Assembly (NCBI RefSeq): GCF_021401135.1
Contig: NZ_JACBFO010000002.1
Span: 744,001-808,000 of the forward strand
Source of the DNA: Azonexus sp. R2A61
GTDB taxonomy: Bacteria > Pseudomonadota > Gammaproteobacteria > Burkholderiales > Rhodocyclaceae
Length of the DNA stretch: 64,000 nucleotides
Direction of reading: 5' to 3'
A program made the position numbers and the translations under genes. Shown here piece after piece: positions 49,356-58,520 of the stretch (positions within the stretch are counted from its first letter, which is position 1; each line of letters starts with the position of its first letter). The notes below the pieces were generated by a model. It was not told where the DNA came from and searched no databases. It saw only the letters and a list, made by a program, of their open reading frames with translations.

Positions 49356-51061
49356 TGGCGAACAAGATCACCCGTCAGGCCTATGCCGAAATGTTCGGCC
49401 CGACCACAGGCGACCGCCTGCGCCTGGCCGATACCGACCTCATCATCGAGGTCGAGAAGGACTACACGATCTACGGCGAGGAAGTGAAATTCGGCGGCGG
49501 CAAGGTCATCCGCGACGGCATGGGCCAGAGCCAGCGCGTGTCGGCTGAAACCGTCGATACCGTCATCACCAACGCGCTGATCGTCGATGCCGTCACCGGC
49601 ATCGTCAAGGCCGACATCGGCCTCAAGGACGGCCGCATCGCTGCCATCGGCAAGGCCGGCAACCCGGACATCCAGCCCGGCGTGACCATCGTCGTCGGCC
49701 CCGGCACCGAAGTCATCGCTGGCGAAGGCATGATCGTCACCGCCGGCGGCATCGACAGCCACATCCATTTCATCTGCCCGCAGCAGATCGACGAGGCGCT
49801 GTATTCCGGCGTGACGACCATGATCGGCGGCGGCACCGGCCCGGCCACCGGCACCTACGCCACGACCTGCACGCCCGGCCCCTGGCACATCCATCGCATG
49901 CTCGAAGCGGCCGACGCCTTGCCGATGAACCTCGGTTTCCTCGGCAAGGGCAACGCCAGCCTGCCGGAAGCCTTGCGCGAGCAGGTCGAGGCCGGCGTCA
50001 TCGGGCTGAAACTGCATGAAGACTGGGGCACGACGCCGGCCGCCATCGACTGCTGCCTGTCGGTCGCCGACGAGATGGACGTGCAGGTCGCCATCCACAC
50101 CGACACGCTCAACGAATCCGGTTTTGTCGAAGCGACGATTGGCGCCTTCAAGGGCCGCACCATCCACACCTTCCACACGGAAGGTGCCGGCGGCGGCCAC
50201 GCGCCGGACATCATCAAGGCGACCAGCCTGCCCAATGTCCTGCCCAGTTCGACCAACCCGACCATGCCGTACACGGTGAACACCATCGACGAGCACCTCG
50301 ACATGCTGATGGTTTGCCACCACCTCGACCCGAGCATCGCCGAGGACGTCGCCTTCGCCGAATCGCGCATCCGCCGCGAGACGATTGCCGCCGAAGACAT
50401 CCTGCACGACATGGGCGTCTTCTCGATGATGTCCTCCGACTCGCAAGCCATGGGTCGCGTCGGCGAAGTCATCATCCGCACCTGGCAGGCGGCGCACAAG
50501 ATGAAGCTGCAACGCGGCACGCTGCCGGAAGACAATGCGCGCCACGACAACTTCCGCGTCAAGCGCTACATCGCCAAATACACCATCAACCCGGCGCTGA
50601 CGCACGGTATCGCGCATACGGTGGGCTCGATCGAAGTCGGCAAGCTGGCCGACCTGGTGCTGTGGAAACCGGCCTTCTTCGGCGTCAAGCCGAGCCTGAT
50701 CCTGAAGGGCGGCATGATCGCCGCCGCCGCGATGGGCGACCCGAATGCCTCGATCCCGACGCCGCAGCCGGTGCACTACCGGCCGATGTTCGGCAGCTTC
50801 GGCAAGGCGCTGAAAACCTCGGTCACCTTCGTCTCGCAGGCCGCGCTGGAAAATACTGCGGTCAACGCGCTGAATCTGCAAAAACCGCTGGTTGCCGTCT
50901 CCGGCTGCCGCGGGGTGCAAAAGTCCGACATGGTGCACAACGGCGCCACGCCGGAAATCACCGTCGATCCCGAAACCTACGTGGTCAAGGCCGACGGCGT
51001 GCACCTGGTCTGCGAGCCGGCCACCGAATTGCCGCTGGCCCAGCGCTACTTCCTGTTCTGA
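49355..51061 (+). CDS. ureC: Urease alpha subunit (catalytic)
   Basis: 568 residues from the ATG at 49355 (a GTG three bases earlier is also in frame). Nickel ligands are all visible: H136 and H138 in DSHIHFICP, carbamylated K219 in [10 protein letters not shown]248 and H274, and D362. The mobile flap is [22 protein letters not shown] with C321/H322. It hydrolyses urea to ammonia and carbamate in the cytoplasm. Urea would come from the allantoin branch encoded at the window start. Confidence 0.98.
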   Translation: MANKITRQAYAEMFGPTTGDRLRLADTDLIIEVEKDYTIYGEEVKFGGGKVIRDGMGQSQRVSAETVDTVITNALIVDAVTGIVKADIGLKDGRIAAIGKAGNPDIQPGVTIVVGPGTEVIAGEGMIVTAGGIDSHIHFICPQQIDEALYSGVTTMIGGGTGPATGTYATTCTPGPWHIHRMLEAADALPMNLGFLGKGNASLPEALREQVEAGVIGLKLHEDWGTTPAAIDCCLSVADEMDVQVAIHTDTLNESGFVEATIGAFKGRTIHTFHTEGAGGGHAPDIIKATSLPNVLPSSTNPTMPYTVNTIDEHLDMLMVCHHLDPSIAEDVAFAESRIRRETIAAEDILHDMGVFSMMSSDSQAMGRVGEVIIRTWQAAHKMKLQRGTLPEDNARHDNFRVKRYIAKYTINPALTHGIAHTVGSIEVGKLADLVLWKPAFFGVKPSLILKGGMIAAAAMGDPNASIPTPQPVHYRPMFGSFGKALKTSVTFVSQAALENTAVNALNLQKPLVAVSGCRGVQKSDMVHNGATPEITVDPETYVVKADGVHLVCEPATELPLAQRYFLF

Positions 51062-51066
51062 GCGGC

Positions 51067-51399
51067 ATGCAGCACTGGCTCTACCTCGGCGTGGCGATCG
51101 TCAGCGAAGTCGTCGCCACCTCGGCGCTGAAGGCGGCGGAAGGCTTCACCCGGCCGCTGCCGTCGCTGGTCGTCGCGGTCGGCTACGGCATCGCCTTCTA
51201 CTGCCTGTCGGTGGTGCTGCGCACGCTGCCGGTCGGCGTCACCTACGCCATCTGGTCCGGCATCGGCGTCGCGCTGGTCGCCCTGGTCGGCTGGCTGGTC
51301 TATGGCCAGTCGCTCGATCTGGCGGCCGTGCTCGGCCTGACGCTGATCGTCGCCGGCGTCATCGTTCTCAACGTCTTCTCGAAAACCGTCGCTCACTGA
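51067..51399 (+). CDS. Small multidrug resistance (EmrE-type) transporter inside the urease operon
   Basis: 110 residues, four helices. The essential glutamate is in VAIVSEVVATSALKAAEGFTRP, and YAIWSGIGVALVALVGWLVYGQSLDLAAVLGL follows. The wording is that of the EmrE/Qac branch rather than the guanidinium exporter (Gdx) branch. It starts 5 bases after the ureC stop and ends 5 bases before ureE, so it is a true operon member. Why a cation exporter should be made with urease is not clear. Confidence 0.9.
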   Translation: MQHWLYLGVAIVSEVVATSALKAAEGFTRPLPSLVVAVGYGIAFYCLSVVLRTLPVGVTYAIWSGIGVALVALVGWLVYGQSLDLAAVLGLTLIVAGVIVLNVFSKTVAH

Positions 51400-51404
51400 C
51401 CCTC

Positions 51405-51944
51405 ATGCTCATCCTCACCCAACGCAGCACCGCCGCCGCCACCGACTCGGTGGCGCTGGCCTACGACGAACGCAAGCGCAGCCGGCTGAAAGTCAAGCTC
51501 GCTTCCGGCGCGGAAGCCGGCATCTTTCTCGAACGCGGCGACCACCTGCACGGCGGCGACAAGCTGGCGGCGGAAGACGGCTCGGCCGTCGTCGAAATCC
51601 TCACCGCGCCGGAAAAGCTGATCGAGGCCGTCGCCGACAGCCCGCTACTGTTCGCCCGCGCCGCCTACCATCTCGGCAACCGGCACGTGCCGGTGCAGAT
51701 CCTGCCGACCGACAACGGCGGCAAGCTGCGCTTCCAGACCGACCACGTGCTGGCCGACATGGCGAAGGGCCTCGGCTGCACGATCAGCGAAACGGAAGCG
51801 CCCTTTCAGCCGGAATCCGGGGCGTATGGTGCCCATGGCGGCCACCATCACCACGGCGACGAACCCGAGCATGGCGACCTGCACAATCCCGGTCACGGTC
51901 CACATCGCTCGGTGCCGAAAATCCACGAGTTCAAGCCGCGTTGA
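51405..51944 (+). CDS. ureE: Urease accessory protein UreE (nickel metallochaperone)
   Basis: 179 residues from the ATG at 51405. The N-terminal UreE domain has RSRLKVKLASGAEAGIFLERGDHL, the central domain has AYHLGNRHVPVQI with the conserved nickel-binding His, and LADMAKGLGCTI follows. The C-terminus has a histidine-rich tail (GAHGGHHHHGDEPEHGDLH) for nickel storage. It hands nickel to the UreDFG complex. Confidence 0.95.
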   Translation: MLILTQRSTAAATDSVALAYDERKRSRLKVKLASGAEAGIFLERGDHLHGGDKLAAEDGSAVVEILTAPEKLIEAVADSPLLFARAAYHLGNRHVPVQILPTDNGGKLRFQTDHVLADMAKGLGCTISETEAPFQPESGAYGAHGGHHHHGDEPEHGDLHNPGHGPHRSVPKIHEFKPR

Positions 51945-51959
51945 GCGCGGCGGACGGGC

Positions 51960-52346
51960 TTACTGAATGATGAAGGACGGAAACAGGACTTCCTTGACAC
52001 CGGTCTTGGGGTCGCCGTGAATCACGTGATTGACCGCATCGACGATGTCGTCGGCAAGTTCCTTCTTGCCGGCCAGCGTGCGCAATTTATCTTCGCTGCG
52101 TTCGGACAGCAGCAGGATGATCGCGTGCTGGATTTTCGGGCGGAACATGTCGAATTCGTGGGCGGCTTCAGGTGCCGCCGCTTCGAGCACGACTTCGAGG
52201 CGCAGATAACGGGTCGCCCCCAGGTTGACCGTGAATATCATCGGCTGCGGCCCACCGCCGCCACCGCCATGACCGCCGCTGTTGGCCCAGGCGAACGGCG
52301 ACAGCAGTGCTGCCATGAGAAAAATCGAAATAAACCGGATACGCAT
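51960..52346 (-). CDS. FliL-family protein, antisense within the urease operon
   Basis: 128 residues from MRIRFISIFLMAALL, with a signal or membrane anchor and a Gly-rich linker (GGHGGGGGG). The FliL-like periplasmic domain follows: NLGATRYLRLEVVLEA, PKIQHAIILLLSERSEDKLRTLAGKKELADDIVDAVNHVI and GVKEVLFPSFIIQ. Stand-alone FliL-like proteins exist outside flagellar operons. It interrupts the urease operon on the opposite strand between ureE and ureF, with 165 bases separating it from the ureF start. No other flagellar gene is near. Confidence 0.85.
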   Translation of the reverse strand: MRIRFISIFLMAALLSPFAWANSGGHGGGGGGPQPMIFTVNLGATRYLRLEVVLEAAAPEAAHEFDMFRPKIQHAIILLLSERSEDKLRTLAGKKELADDIVDAVNHVIHGDPKTGVKEVLFPSFIIQ

Positions 52347-52510
52347 TGACCGAGCCGCCAGCAAAATGAACGTCGAATCAGCCGCTTCCCCGTTTTTCGT
52401 CTGCCCGGCGAATGCGACCTCCCTGGCCGGATTTTCCTTGGCATGGGAGCAAATTGCAATTCGCCCGTGTGTCCCCGGCAGCCGGCGGGCGCACTTTCCG
52501 GAGAAGGCCC

Positions 52511-53203
52511 GTGGCTGCTGACGGCCTGCTGCAACAGGCCCGCCTGCTGCAACTGGCCAGCCCGGCGCTGCCGGTCGGCGCCTACACCTATTCGCAAGGC
52601 CTGGAATGGGCGGTCGAATCCGGCCTCATCCGCGACGAGGCGAGCGCCGGTCGCTGGATCGCCGACCTGCTGGCGCACGGCATCGGCCGCTACGAGGCGC
52701 CGCTGGTTTTTGCCCTGATGACGGCGTGGACCGCAGCAGAGCCGACCACCATCCGGCGCTTGAACGACGAGTTCCTGGCCAGCCGGGAAACCGCCGAGCT
52801 GCGCGCCGAAACCGCCCAGATGGGCTTTTCGCTGCGCCGACTGGTGCGCGACCTGCGCGACGCCTCGTTGAACGGCGTCGGCGAAACCGTCGAGACACTG
52901 CCCGAAGTCGCCTTTCCCGTCGTCTGGGCCGGCATCGCCGCCGCCTGGAAAATCGATCCGTCGGCCGCGTTGACCGCCTACCTCTGGGCCTGGGCCGAAA
53001 ACCAGGTGATGGCCGCGCTGAAGGCAGTGCCGCTCGGCCAGGCCAGCGGCCAGCGCCTGCTCGCCGAACTCGGCGGGCGCATCCCCGATATTGCGGTCGA
53101 CGCGCTGAATCTGCCGGAAAGCGAATGGTCGAACTTCACGCCGGCCTTCGCCATCGCCTGCGCCCGCCACGAAACCCAATACTCCCGTCTCTTCAGATCC
53201 TAG
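52511..53203 (+). CDS. ureF: Urease accessory protein UreF
   Basis: 230 residues with a GTG start at 52511, preceded by GGAGAAGG. The family similarity begins with [29 protein letters not shown] immediately after. Later stretches are [17 protein letters not shown], the Trp/Glu-rich [26 protein letters not shown], and the C-terminal YSRLFRS. UreF bridges UreD and UreG and checks GTPase timing. Upstream in-frame ATG codons lie opposite the FliL-like promoter and are not favoured. Confidence 0.94.
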   Translation: MAADGLLQQARLLQLASPALPVGAYTYSQGLEWAVESGLIRDEASAGRWIADLLAHGIGRYEAPLVFALMTAWTAAEPTTIRRLNDEFLASRETAELRAETAQMGFSLRRLVRDLRDASLNGVGETVETLPEVAFPVVWAGIAAAWKIDPSAALTAYLWAWAENQVMAALKAVPLGQASGQRLLAELGGRIPDIAVDALNLPESEWSNFTPAFAIACARHETQYSRLFRS

Positions 53204-53210
53204 GAAAAAC

Positions 53211-53816
53211 ATGAGCAAACAAGCATTGCGCGTCGGCATCGGCGGCCCCGTCGGTTCCGGCAAAACCGCCCTGACGCTGGCGCTGTGCCAGGCCCTGCGC
53301 GACAAGATCGACATGGCCGTGGTCACCAACGACATCTACACCGCCGAGGATGCCAAGTTCCTGGTCAATCACTCGGCGCTGGCACCGGAGCGGATCATCG
53401 GCGTCGAGACCGGCGGCTGTCCGCACACCGCCATCCGCGAGGACGCCTCGATCAACCTCGAAGCGGTCGACCGCCTGCAGCGCGCCTTTCCCGGCGTCGA
53501 GCTGATCCTCGTCGAATCCGGCGGCGACAACCTGGCAGCAACCTTCTCGCCGGAGCTTTCCGACCTGACCATCTACGTCATCGACGTCGCCGCCGGCGAG
53601 AAGATCCCGCGCAAGGGCGGCCCGGGCATCACCAAGTCCGACCTGCTGGTGATCAACAAGATCGACCTGGCGCCGCTGGTCGGCGCCTCGCTCGAGGTCA
53701 TGGCGACCGACGCCAAGGCGCAGCGCGGCGAACGGCCTTTCGTGTTTTCCAACCTGAAGACCGGCGAAGGGCTGGCGACGATCATCGCCTTCATCCGCGA
53801 GCGCGGCATGCTCTGA
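53211..53816 (+). CDS. ureG: Urease accessory GTPase UreG
   Basis: 201-residue SIMIBI GTPase. It has P-loop GGPVGSGKT (residues 11-19), [10 protein letters not shown], the metal-binding [30 protein letters not shown] and the guanine-specificity [12 protein letters not shown]. It couples GTP hydrolysis to nickel insertion into UreC. Last gene of the urease operon, 7 bases after ureF. Confidence 0.97.
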   Translation: MSKQALRVGIGGPVGSGKTALTLALCQALRDKIDMAVVTNDIYTAEDAKFLVNHSALAPERIIGVETGGCPHTAIREDASINLEAVDRLQRAFPGVELILVESGGDNLAATFSPELSDLTIYVIDVAAGEKIPRKGGPGITKSDLLVINKIDLAPLVGASLEVMATDAKAQRGERPFVFSNLKTGEGLATIIAFIRERGML

Positions 53817-53871
53817 CTTGCCGCGGCGGCGGCGATCGGCCGATACTCCATCCTTCAAGGAGGAGAACACG

Positions 53872-54075
53872 ATGACCGATGCCCAGATTCGCGACGCCAT
53901 TCGCTCCGGCTGGCCATTTTTCGGCGTCACCGGGCGTGGCGACGTCCTCGCCCGCTACCTGCCCTACGGCCCGATCTACCGCTGGAAGCAGAACCAGATG
54001 GTTCCGACCCCGTTACAGGGCGAAGACCTGCTGTGGTGGTTGCGGGCAGCCGACGAGAACGACGCCGACGGCTAG
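53872..54075 (+). CDS. Small unknown protein downstream of ureG
   Basis: 67 residues from the ATG at 53872, preceded by an excellent ribosome site (AAGGAGGAG) 7 bases away. The sequence is [57 protein letters not shown] followed by an acidic tail. It is rich in Trp and Tyr and looks soluble. I do not recognise it. Its stop overlaps the end of the convergent MFS gene by 4 bases. A role with urease is possible only from position. Confidence 0.7.
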   Translation: MTDAQIRDAIRSGWPFFGVTGRGDVLARYLPYGPIYRWKQNQMVPTPLQGEDLLWWLRAADENDADG

Positions 54076-55241
54076 GCCGGGCGCCGCCACAGCGGCGCCA
54101 GTCCGAGCAGCCCGAGCAACGGCCCGGGCAGCAGCAACCAGGCGACCTGTCCGCCCAGATCGCCGACCCAGCGTGTGGAAAGCTGGATCGACACCATCGT
54201 CACGGCAAAACCGATGGCGTTCTGGAAAGCCAGCGCGCTGCCGACGATTTCCGGCGGACAGGCGCGCGCCGACAGCGCCGAGAAATGCGGCGAATCGGCG
54301 ACCACGCAAAAGCCCCAGCACAGCAGCACGGCCAGCTTCCAGGCCAGCGGCACGGCATCGAGGAACGGAAACAGCGCGCAGCAGATAGCCGAAGCGGCCA
54401 GCGCCAGCGCCGCCACGCGGGCACTGCCGATGCGCCGGCTCAGCCAGCCGCCGCTCACGCAACCCAGCGCGCCGATGCCGACCACCGCAAACGCCAACCC
54501 GGCTGCCTGCGCGCTGCCGCCGGAGGCCAGACCGCCAACGACCAGCAACGACGGCACCAAGGTCCAGAACGCATACAACTCCCACTGGTGGCCGAAATAG
54601 CCGAAGGCGGAAGCCCGGAAGGCGGGTAGCGAAAACGCCTGCAGCACGCGCCCCAGGCGCAACGGCGGCGCCCCGTGACGCAGTTTCAGGTGCGGCCCGT
54701 CGCCGAGCCGATGAATCAGGGCGGCGGCACACAAGGCCAGCCCGGACGAGGCCAGGATCGCCAGTTGCCACTCGGCGCTACTGGCCGCGAAGCGCACACC
54801 GTGCGGCAACGCGGTGCCCAGCGTCAGCATGCCGACCAGCCAGGCCAGCGCCGCCCCCGCTTCGGCCGGCACCCAGCTGACGACCAGCTTCATGCCCAGC
54901 GGGTAGACGCCGGCCAGACAGAAACCGACCGCGAACCGCCAGCCGATACCGGCCGCCAGGCCGTCCGCCAGCCAGGCAAAACCGGCATTGCACAAGGCAC
55001 CGAGGACGGCGCAGACGGCAAAGATCCGGCTGGCCGGAAAACGGTCGGCCAGCCCGCTCAGCGAGAACAGCAGCGTGCCGGCGATGAAGCCGAACTGTAC
55101 CGCGTTGGTCAGCGTACCGAGGTCGCCGACGCTCAGGCCCCACTGCCGCATCAGGTCTTCCGCCGCGGCGTTTGCCGAGAACCATAACGAGGTCCCGAAC
55201 AATTGCGCGATCACGATGATCGCTACCGGATGTCTGCGCAT
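54072..55241 (-). CDS. MFS transporter of unknown substrate
   Basis: 389 residues with eleven or twelve helices: [23 protein letters not shown] in helix 1, [14 protein letters not shown] as the loop motif, and [41 protein letters not shown], which resembles the nitrate/nitrite-type and cyanate-type branches. The second half includes [21 protein letters not shown]. The function cannot be set from sequence. It is divergent from the 55514 gene across 272 bases, which contain a sigma-54-like site for the other direction. Confidence 0.85.
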   Translation of the reverse strand: MRRHPVAIIVIAQLFGTSLWFSANAAAEDLMRQWGLSVGDLGTLTNAVQFGFIAGTLLFSLSGLADRFPASRIFAVCAVLGALCNAGFAWLADGLAAGIGWRFAVGFCLAGVYPLGMKLVVSWVPAEAGAALAWLVGMLTLGTALPHGVRFAASSAEWQLAILASSGLALCAAALIHRLGDGPHLKLRHGAPPLRLGRVLQAFSLPAFRASAFGYFGHQWELYAFWTLVPSLLVVGGLASGGSAQAAGLAFAVVGIGALGCVSGGWLSRRIGSARVAALALAASAICCALFPFLDAVPLAWKLAVLLCWGFCVVADSPHFSALSARACPPEIVGSALAFQNAIGFAVTMVSIQLSTRWVGDLGGQVAWLLLPGPLLGLLGLAPLWRRPA

Positions 55242-55445
55242 CCTGGTCTCCTGTCTATTTTGTCTCCAGCCGCCTTATAGCACCGGAAACGGCGATCCCA
55301 CCAGCGCCGGGACTTTCGTGCACCGCACCAAAACCAGCCGGAGAAAATTGCCCATGCACCACGGTCGACCGCAGAAAACCCGGGAAAACCAAGGGAATAA
55401 GCACTAAGCGGCTGAGTTGAAACCATTTTTCCGCAACGCAACAAC

Positions 55446-55461
55446 AGGCACGATTTTCGCT
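55446..55461 (+). promoter_or_regulatory. Sigma-54-like promoter upstream of a small unknown gene
   Basis: AGGCACGATTTTCGCT keeps the GG-N10-GC spacing and the GGCACG half of the -24/-12 consensus, with one mismatch in the -12 half. Half-sites TGCACC (55319-55324), GCACC (55325-55329) and TGCACC (55355-55360) lie 90-130 bases upstream, where NtrC-type activators bind. The start codon at 55514 is about 53 bases downstream. The gap also contains a TGCGGTCGAC-family word (55364-55373). Confidence 0.5.
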
Positions 55462-55513
55462 GGCATGACTTGCCCCGCCCCAACGGGAAAAGTCGTACCC
55501 ATAAGGAGAAACC

Positions 55514-55813
55514 ATGTCGACCGATAAATCGATGGAAATCGCCCAGTTGCTCGCCCGCTTCAAACTCCGGGTCAAACGCTCGCTGGGACAGACGGTCGAT
55601 CTGGAACGCCTGACCCGCGAGCCCGAATATGCCCGCCAGCGGCTGAGCGAGATCGAGGAAGCCGCCGAGGAAGAAGAACTGCTGATCATGCTCCTGCAAC
55701 TGCGCAGCCATCTGCTGCCGGTCGCCGCGCCCCCCAGCCCTGCCAGCGACGAAGCCGCGCCGGCGCGAACGGCGGAAACCCGCAGCTATCTGCGCGGCGC
55801 CCGCGCCTGGTAA
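55514..55813 (+). CDS. Small unknown helical protein
   Basis: 99 residues, starting MSTDKSMEIAQLLARFKLRVKRSLGQTVDLERLTREPEYARQRLSEIEEAAEEEELLIMLLQLRSHLLP. The first 70 residues are strongly helical with amphipathic repeats, the rest is Ala/Pro-rich and likely flexible. A clear ribosome site (AAGGAG) precedes it. It has no signal peptide. The family is unknown to me. The upstream sigma-54-like element suggests a nitrogen- or stress-dependent gene. Confidence 0.7.
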   Translation: MSTDKSMEIAQLLARFKLRVKRSLGQTVDLERLTREPEYARQRLSEIEEAAEEEELLIMLLQLRSHLLPVAAPPSPASDEAAPARTAETRSYLRGARAW

Positions 55814-55907
55814 GCCCCCGGCTGCCAGTCGGCGGCCTTCCCCGACGCCCTTGACGGAATGGCTGGCGGACCGCAATCTGGCAGCCGGAAAACGGTAGGG
55901 GGAGTTC

Positions 55908-57536
55908 ATGGAGCGCATCGACCTGGCCGGCCTGCTCGGCGGCATCGGCCTGTTCCTGCTCGGCATGACGATGATGACCGACGGCCTGAAAATGGCGCTC
56001 GGCCCCGCGCTTTCCCGCCTGTTGCAGGCGTGGACCGCAACCCGCCTGCGCGGCCTGCTGTTCGGCGTGCTGGCCACCGCTCTGGTGCAATCGTCGACGG
56101 CGATCACCGTCGCCACCATCGGTTTCGTCAATGCCGGTCTGCTGTCGCTCGGCCAGTCGCTGTGGGTCATCTTCGGCTCCAACCTGGGCAGCACCTTCAC
56201 CGGCTGGCTGGTCGCCATGATCGGCTTCAAGCTCAAGCTCGAAGTCGCGGCGCTGCCGATGATCGGGATCGGCATCCTGTTGCGCCTGTCCGGTGCGGAA
56301 ACCCGGCGCGGGGCGCTGGGCAGCGCGATCGGCGGCCTCGGCGTCCTGTTCCTGGGCATCGACTTCCTGCAGCAGGCGTTCGTGGCCGGCGGCGATGCCT
56401 TCGATTTCGAAGCCCTGTCGGGTTACGGTTTCTGGTCCCTGCTCGCCTTCGTCCTGGCCGGCACCGTGCTGACCGTGCTGCTGCAGGCCTCGGCGGCGAC
56501 GCTGGCGATCGTGCTGACGCTGGCCGAGGCCGGGGTGCTGCCGCTGACCGAAGCCGCGGCGATGGTCATCGGCGCCAACATCGGAACCACGGCGACCGCG
56601 CTGATCGCCACCATCGGCGCAACCCCGAATGCCCGCCGGGCGGCCCTGGCGCACGTCGCATTCAACATCCTGGCCGGCGGTACGGCGCTGCTCGGCCTGC
56701 CCTGGATACTCGACCTGCTGGCAGTGCTGCGCGATGCATTGGCGCTGGGTAACCAGCCGGCGATGACGCTGGCGCTGTTCCATACCGCACAGAACCTGAT
56801 CGGCATCCTGCTGATGTGGCCGCTCAGCGAGCGCCTGGCAAACTTCCTGCGCCGCTGTTTCCTGAGCCAGGAAGAGGAAATCGGCCGACCGCACTACATC
56901 GACCGCAATGTCGGCGCGGTGCCTTCCCTTGCGGTCGACGCGCTGCATCGGGAAATTTCCCGCGCCGGCCACCTGGTACTGGAACGAGCCCGCGCCCGCT
57001 GTGCGATGGACGAGGCCAACCTGGCCCGGGTCGATGCCTTTCCCGCGCTGGCCAAAGCCATCGTCGCCTTCGTCACCGAGGTCAACCGGCACCCGATGCC
57101 GGCCGATACGGCTGCGAATCTGGCATTGCTGCTGCGCGTCCATCGCTATTACGACACCTGCCACGAACTGGCTGCCGAAGCGGCGAGAACCCATGCGGCG
57201 CTGCCGGCGCTCGACAGCGAATTGGCTGGCGATGTCCGACGCACGCTGGACACCGCGCTGGCGCTGCTGCAAACGCTCGATCCCGGTCTACCGGCGTTCG
57301 CCACGCCCGGCGCCGAGGCGTTGAACGACTTCGAAAGCGCTTATCAGTGCGTCAAGGCCGCCCTGCTGCAGGCAGGGGCCAGCGGACGGCTGGATATCGA
57401 CCGGATGGACGAGGCGATGAGCGGCCTGAGCGCGCTGCGCCGCTTGCTCGAACAGGCGAGGAAAGCGGCCGGCAGCCTGGCCGAATTGGCGCCGCAGCCC
57501 ATCGGAACGCCGACTGCGGCAACCCAGGCGGCGTGA
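55908..57536 (+). CDS. Na/Pi-cotransporter family protein (NptA/YjbB type)
   Basis: 542 residues. The membrane part (1-310) has two Na/Pi repeats with the QSS-type signatures GLFLLGMTMMTDGLKMALG, LATALVQSSTAITVATIGFVNAGLLSLGQ and the second VLLQASAATLAIVLTLAEAG, plus MVIGANIGTTATALIATIG. The last 230 residues form a helical PhoU-like domain. Such proteins move phosphate out or in with sodium. The start at 55908 follows GGGGG-type ribosome sequence, 95 bases after the previous gene. Confidence 0.9.
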   Translation: MERIDLAGLLGGIGLFLLGMTMMTDGLKMALGPALSRLLQAWTATRLRGLLFGVLATALVQSSTAITVATIGFVNAGLLSLGQSLWVIFGSNLGSTFTGWLVAMIGFKLKLEVAALPMIGIGILLRLSGAETRRGALGSAIGGLGVLFLGIDFLQQAFVAGGDAFDFEALSGYGFWSLLAFVLAGTVLTVLLQASAATLAIVLTLAEAGVLPLTEAAAMVIGANIGTTATALIATIGATPNARRAALAHVAFNILAGGTALLGLPWILDLLAVLRDALALGNQPAMTLALFHTAQNLIGILLMWPLSERLANFLRRCFLSQEEEIGRPHYIDRNVGAVPSLAVDALHREISRAGHLVLERARARCAMDEANLARVDAFPALAKAIVAFVTEVNRHPMPADTAANLALLLRVHRYYDTCHELAAEAARTHAALPALDSELAGDVRRTLDTALALLQTLDPGLPAFATPGAEALNDFESAYQCVKAALLQAGASGRLDIDRMDEAMSGLSALRRLLEQARKAAGSLAELAPQPIGTPTAATQAA

Positions 57537-57557
57537 ATCTGCCGCCGGAACGCCCAA

Positions 57558-58505
57558 TCAGGCGGCTTCGCTCATCGGCACCAGGAAATCCTTGCTGATC
57601 CCATCGCCGAGCAGATAGATGCGATCCATGAAATCGGTCAGCCATTCATGCAGGCCGTCCTTGAGAATTTCCTCGATCCGGCCGTAGCGCAGCTGCGAAT
57701 AGAGCATGCCGGCCTGCCGCTGGGTTTCGCCGGAATGGCTGTTGGCGATCAGTTCGAGGTTCTTGACCACGCTGGCCAGGCAGAAATGCAGTGAGCGCGG
57801 CATGTCGCGGTCGAGGATCAGCAGTTCAGCGACACGGTCGGGCGTGATGACATCGCGGTAAACCTTGCGATAGACCTCGAAAGCCGACACCGAACGCAGC
57901 AGCGCCCCCCATTCGTAGAAGTCGCTGGCGCCTTCTTCCTCGCTCGTCGGCAACACGTGGTATTTGACGTCGAGAATGCGCGCCGTGTTGTCGGCCCGTT
58001 CGAGCAGGGTGCCGAGCCGGATGAAGTTGTAGGACTCGTCCTGCAGCAGCGTACCCAGCGTCGTGCCGCGTGTCAGCGCGGAACGCAGCTTGACCCACTC
58101 GAAGTACTCGGTGATGCCGCTGTTGAGAATCTGCTCGAAACTCTTGCCCCGCGCTTCCAGCCACGTCGAATTGAGCGTTTCCCACATTTCGGTGGTCAGC
58201 GTGCCACGCACGGCGTGGGCATTTTCGCGGGCCATGCGCAGGCAACTGAAGATCGACGAGAAGTTGTCCGGGTCGGTGGTCATGAAACGCAGCACGTTTT
58301 CCCCGTTGACCGTGGCGTGCTTCGCGGCATACGCCTCTTCCAGACTGTTCAGGGCGATGATCCCGGCCCAACTCCGGTTGGCGGCTTCCATCGACTGCGG
58401 CACCAGCGACATCTGCCAGGTGACGTCGAGCAGGCGGGCGAGGTTCTCGGCCCGTTCCATGTAACGGGACATCCAGAACAGGTGATCGGCAGTACGGCTC
58501 AGCAT
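57558..58505 (-). CDS. Alpha-E domain protein (DUF403)
   Basis: 315 residues, almost all helical: LSRTADHLFWMSRYMERAENLARLLDVTWQMSL at the N-terminus, REHAHAVRG-like RENAHAVRGTLTTEMWETLNSTW, and LLERADNTARILDVKYHVLPT. This family always travels with the circularly permuted ATP-grasp protein encoded just upstream (15 bases apart). Together they are thought to make a small peptide or amide-linked product, often with a transglutaminase that is not present here. Confidence 0.92.
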   Translation of the reverse strand: MLSRTADHLFWMSRYMERAENLARLLDVTWQMSLVPQSMEAANRSWAGIIALNSLEEAYAAKHATVNGENVLRFMTTDPDNFSSIFSCLRMARENAHAVRGTLTTEMWETLNSTWLEARGKSFEQILNSGITEYFEWVKLRSALTRGTTLGTLLQDESYNFIRLGTLLERADNTARILDVKYHVLPTSEEEGASDFYEWGALLRSVSAFEVYRKVYRDVITPDRVAELLILDRDMPRSLHFCLASVVKNLELIANSHSGETQRQAGMLYSQLRYGRIEEILKDGLHEWLTDFMDRIYLLGDGISKDFLVPMSEAA

Positions 58506-58520
58506 TTTCTCTCTCCCTAA

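Noticed and set aside
55456-55474. TGGCATGACTTGCCCC as a second sigma-54 promoter
   Set aside because: Spacing is GG-N8-GC rather than GG-N10-GC, so it would not position sigma-54 correctly.
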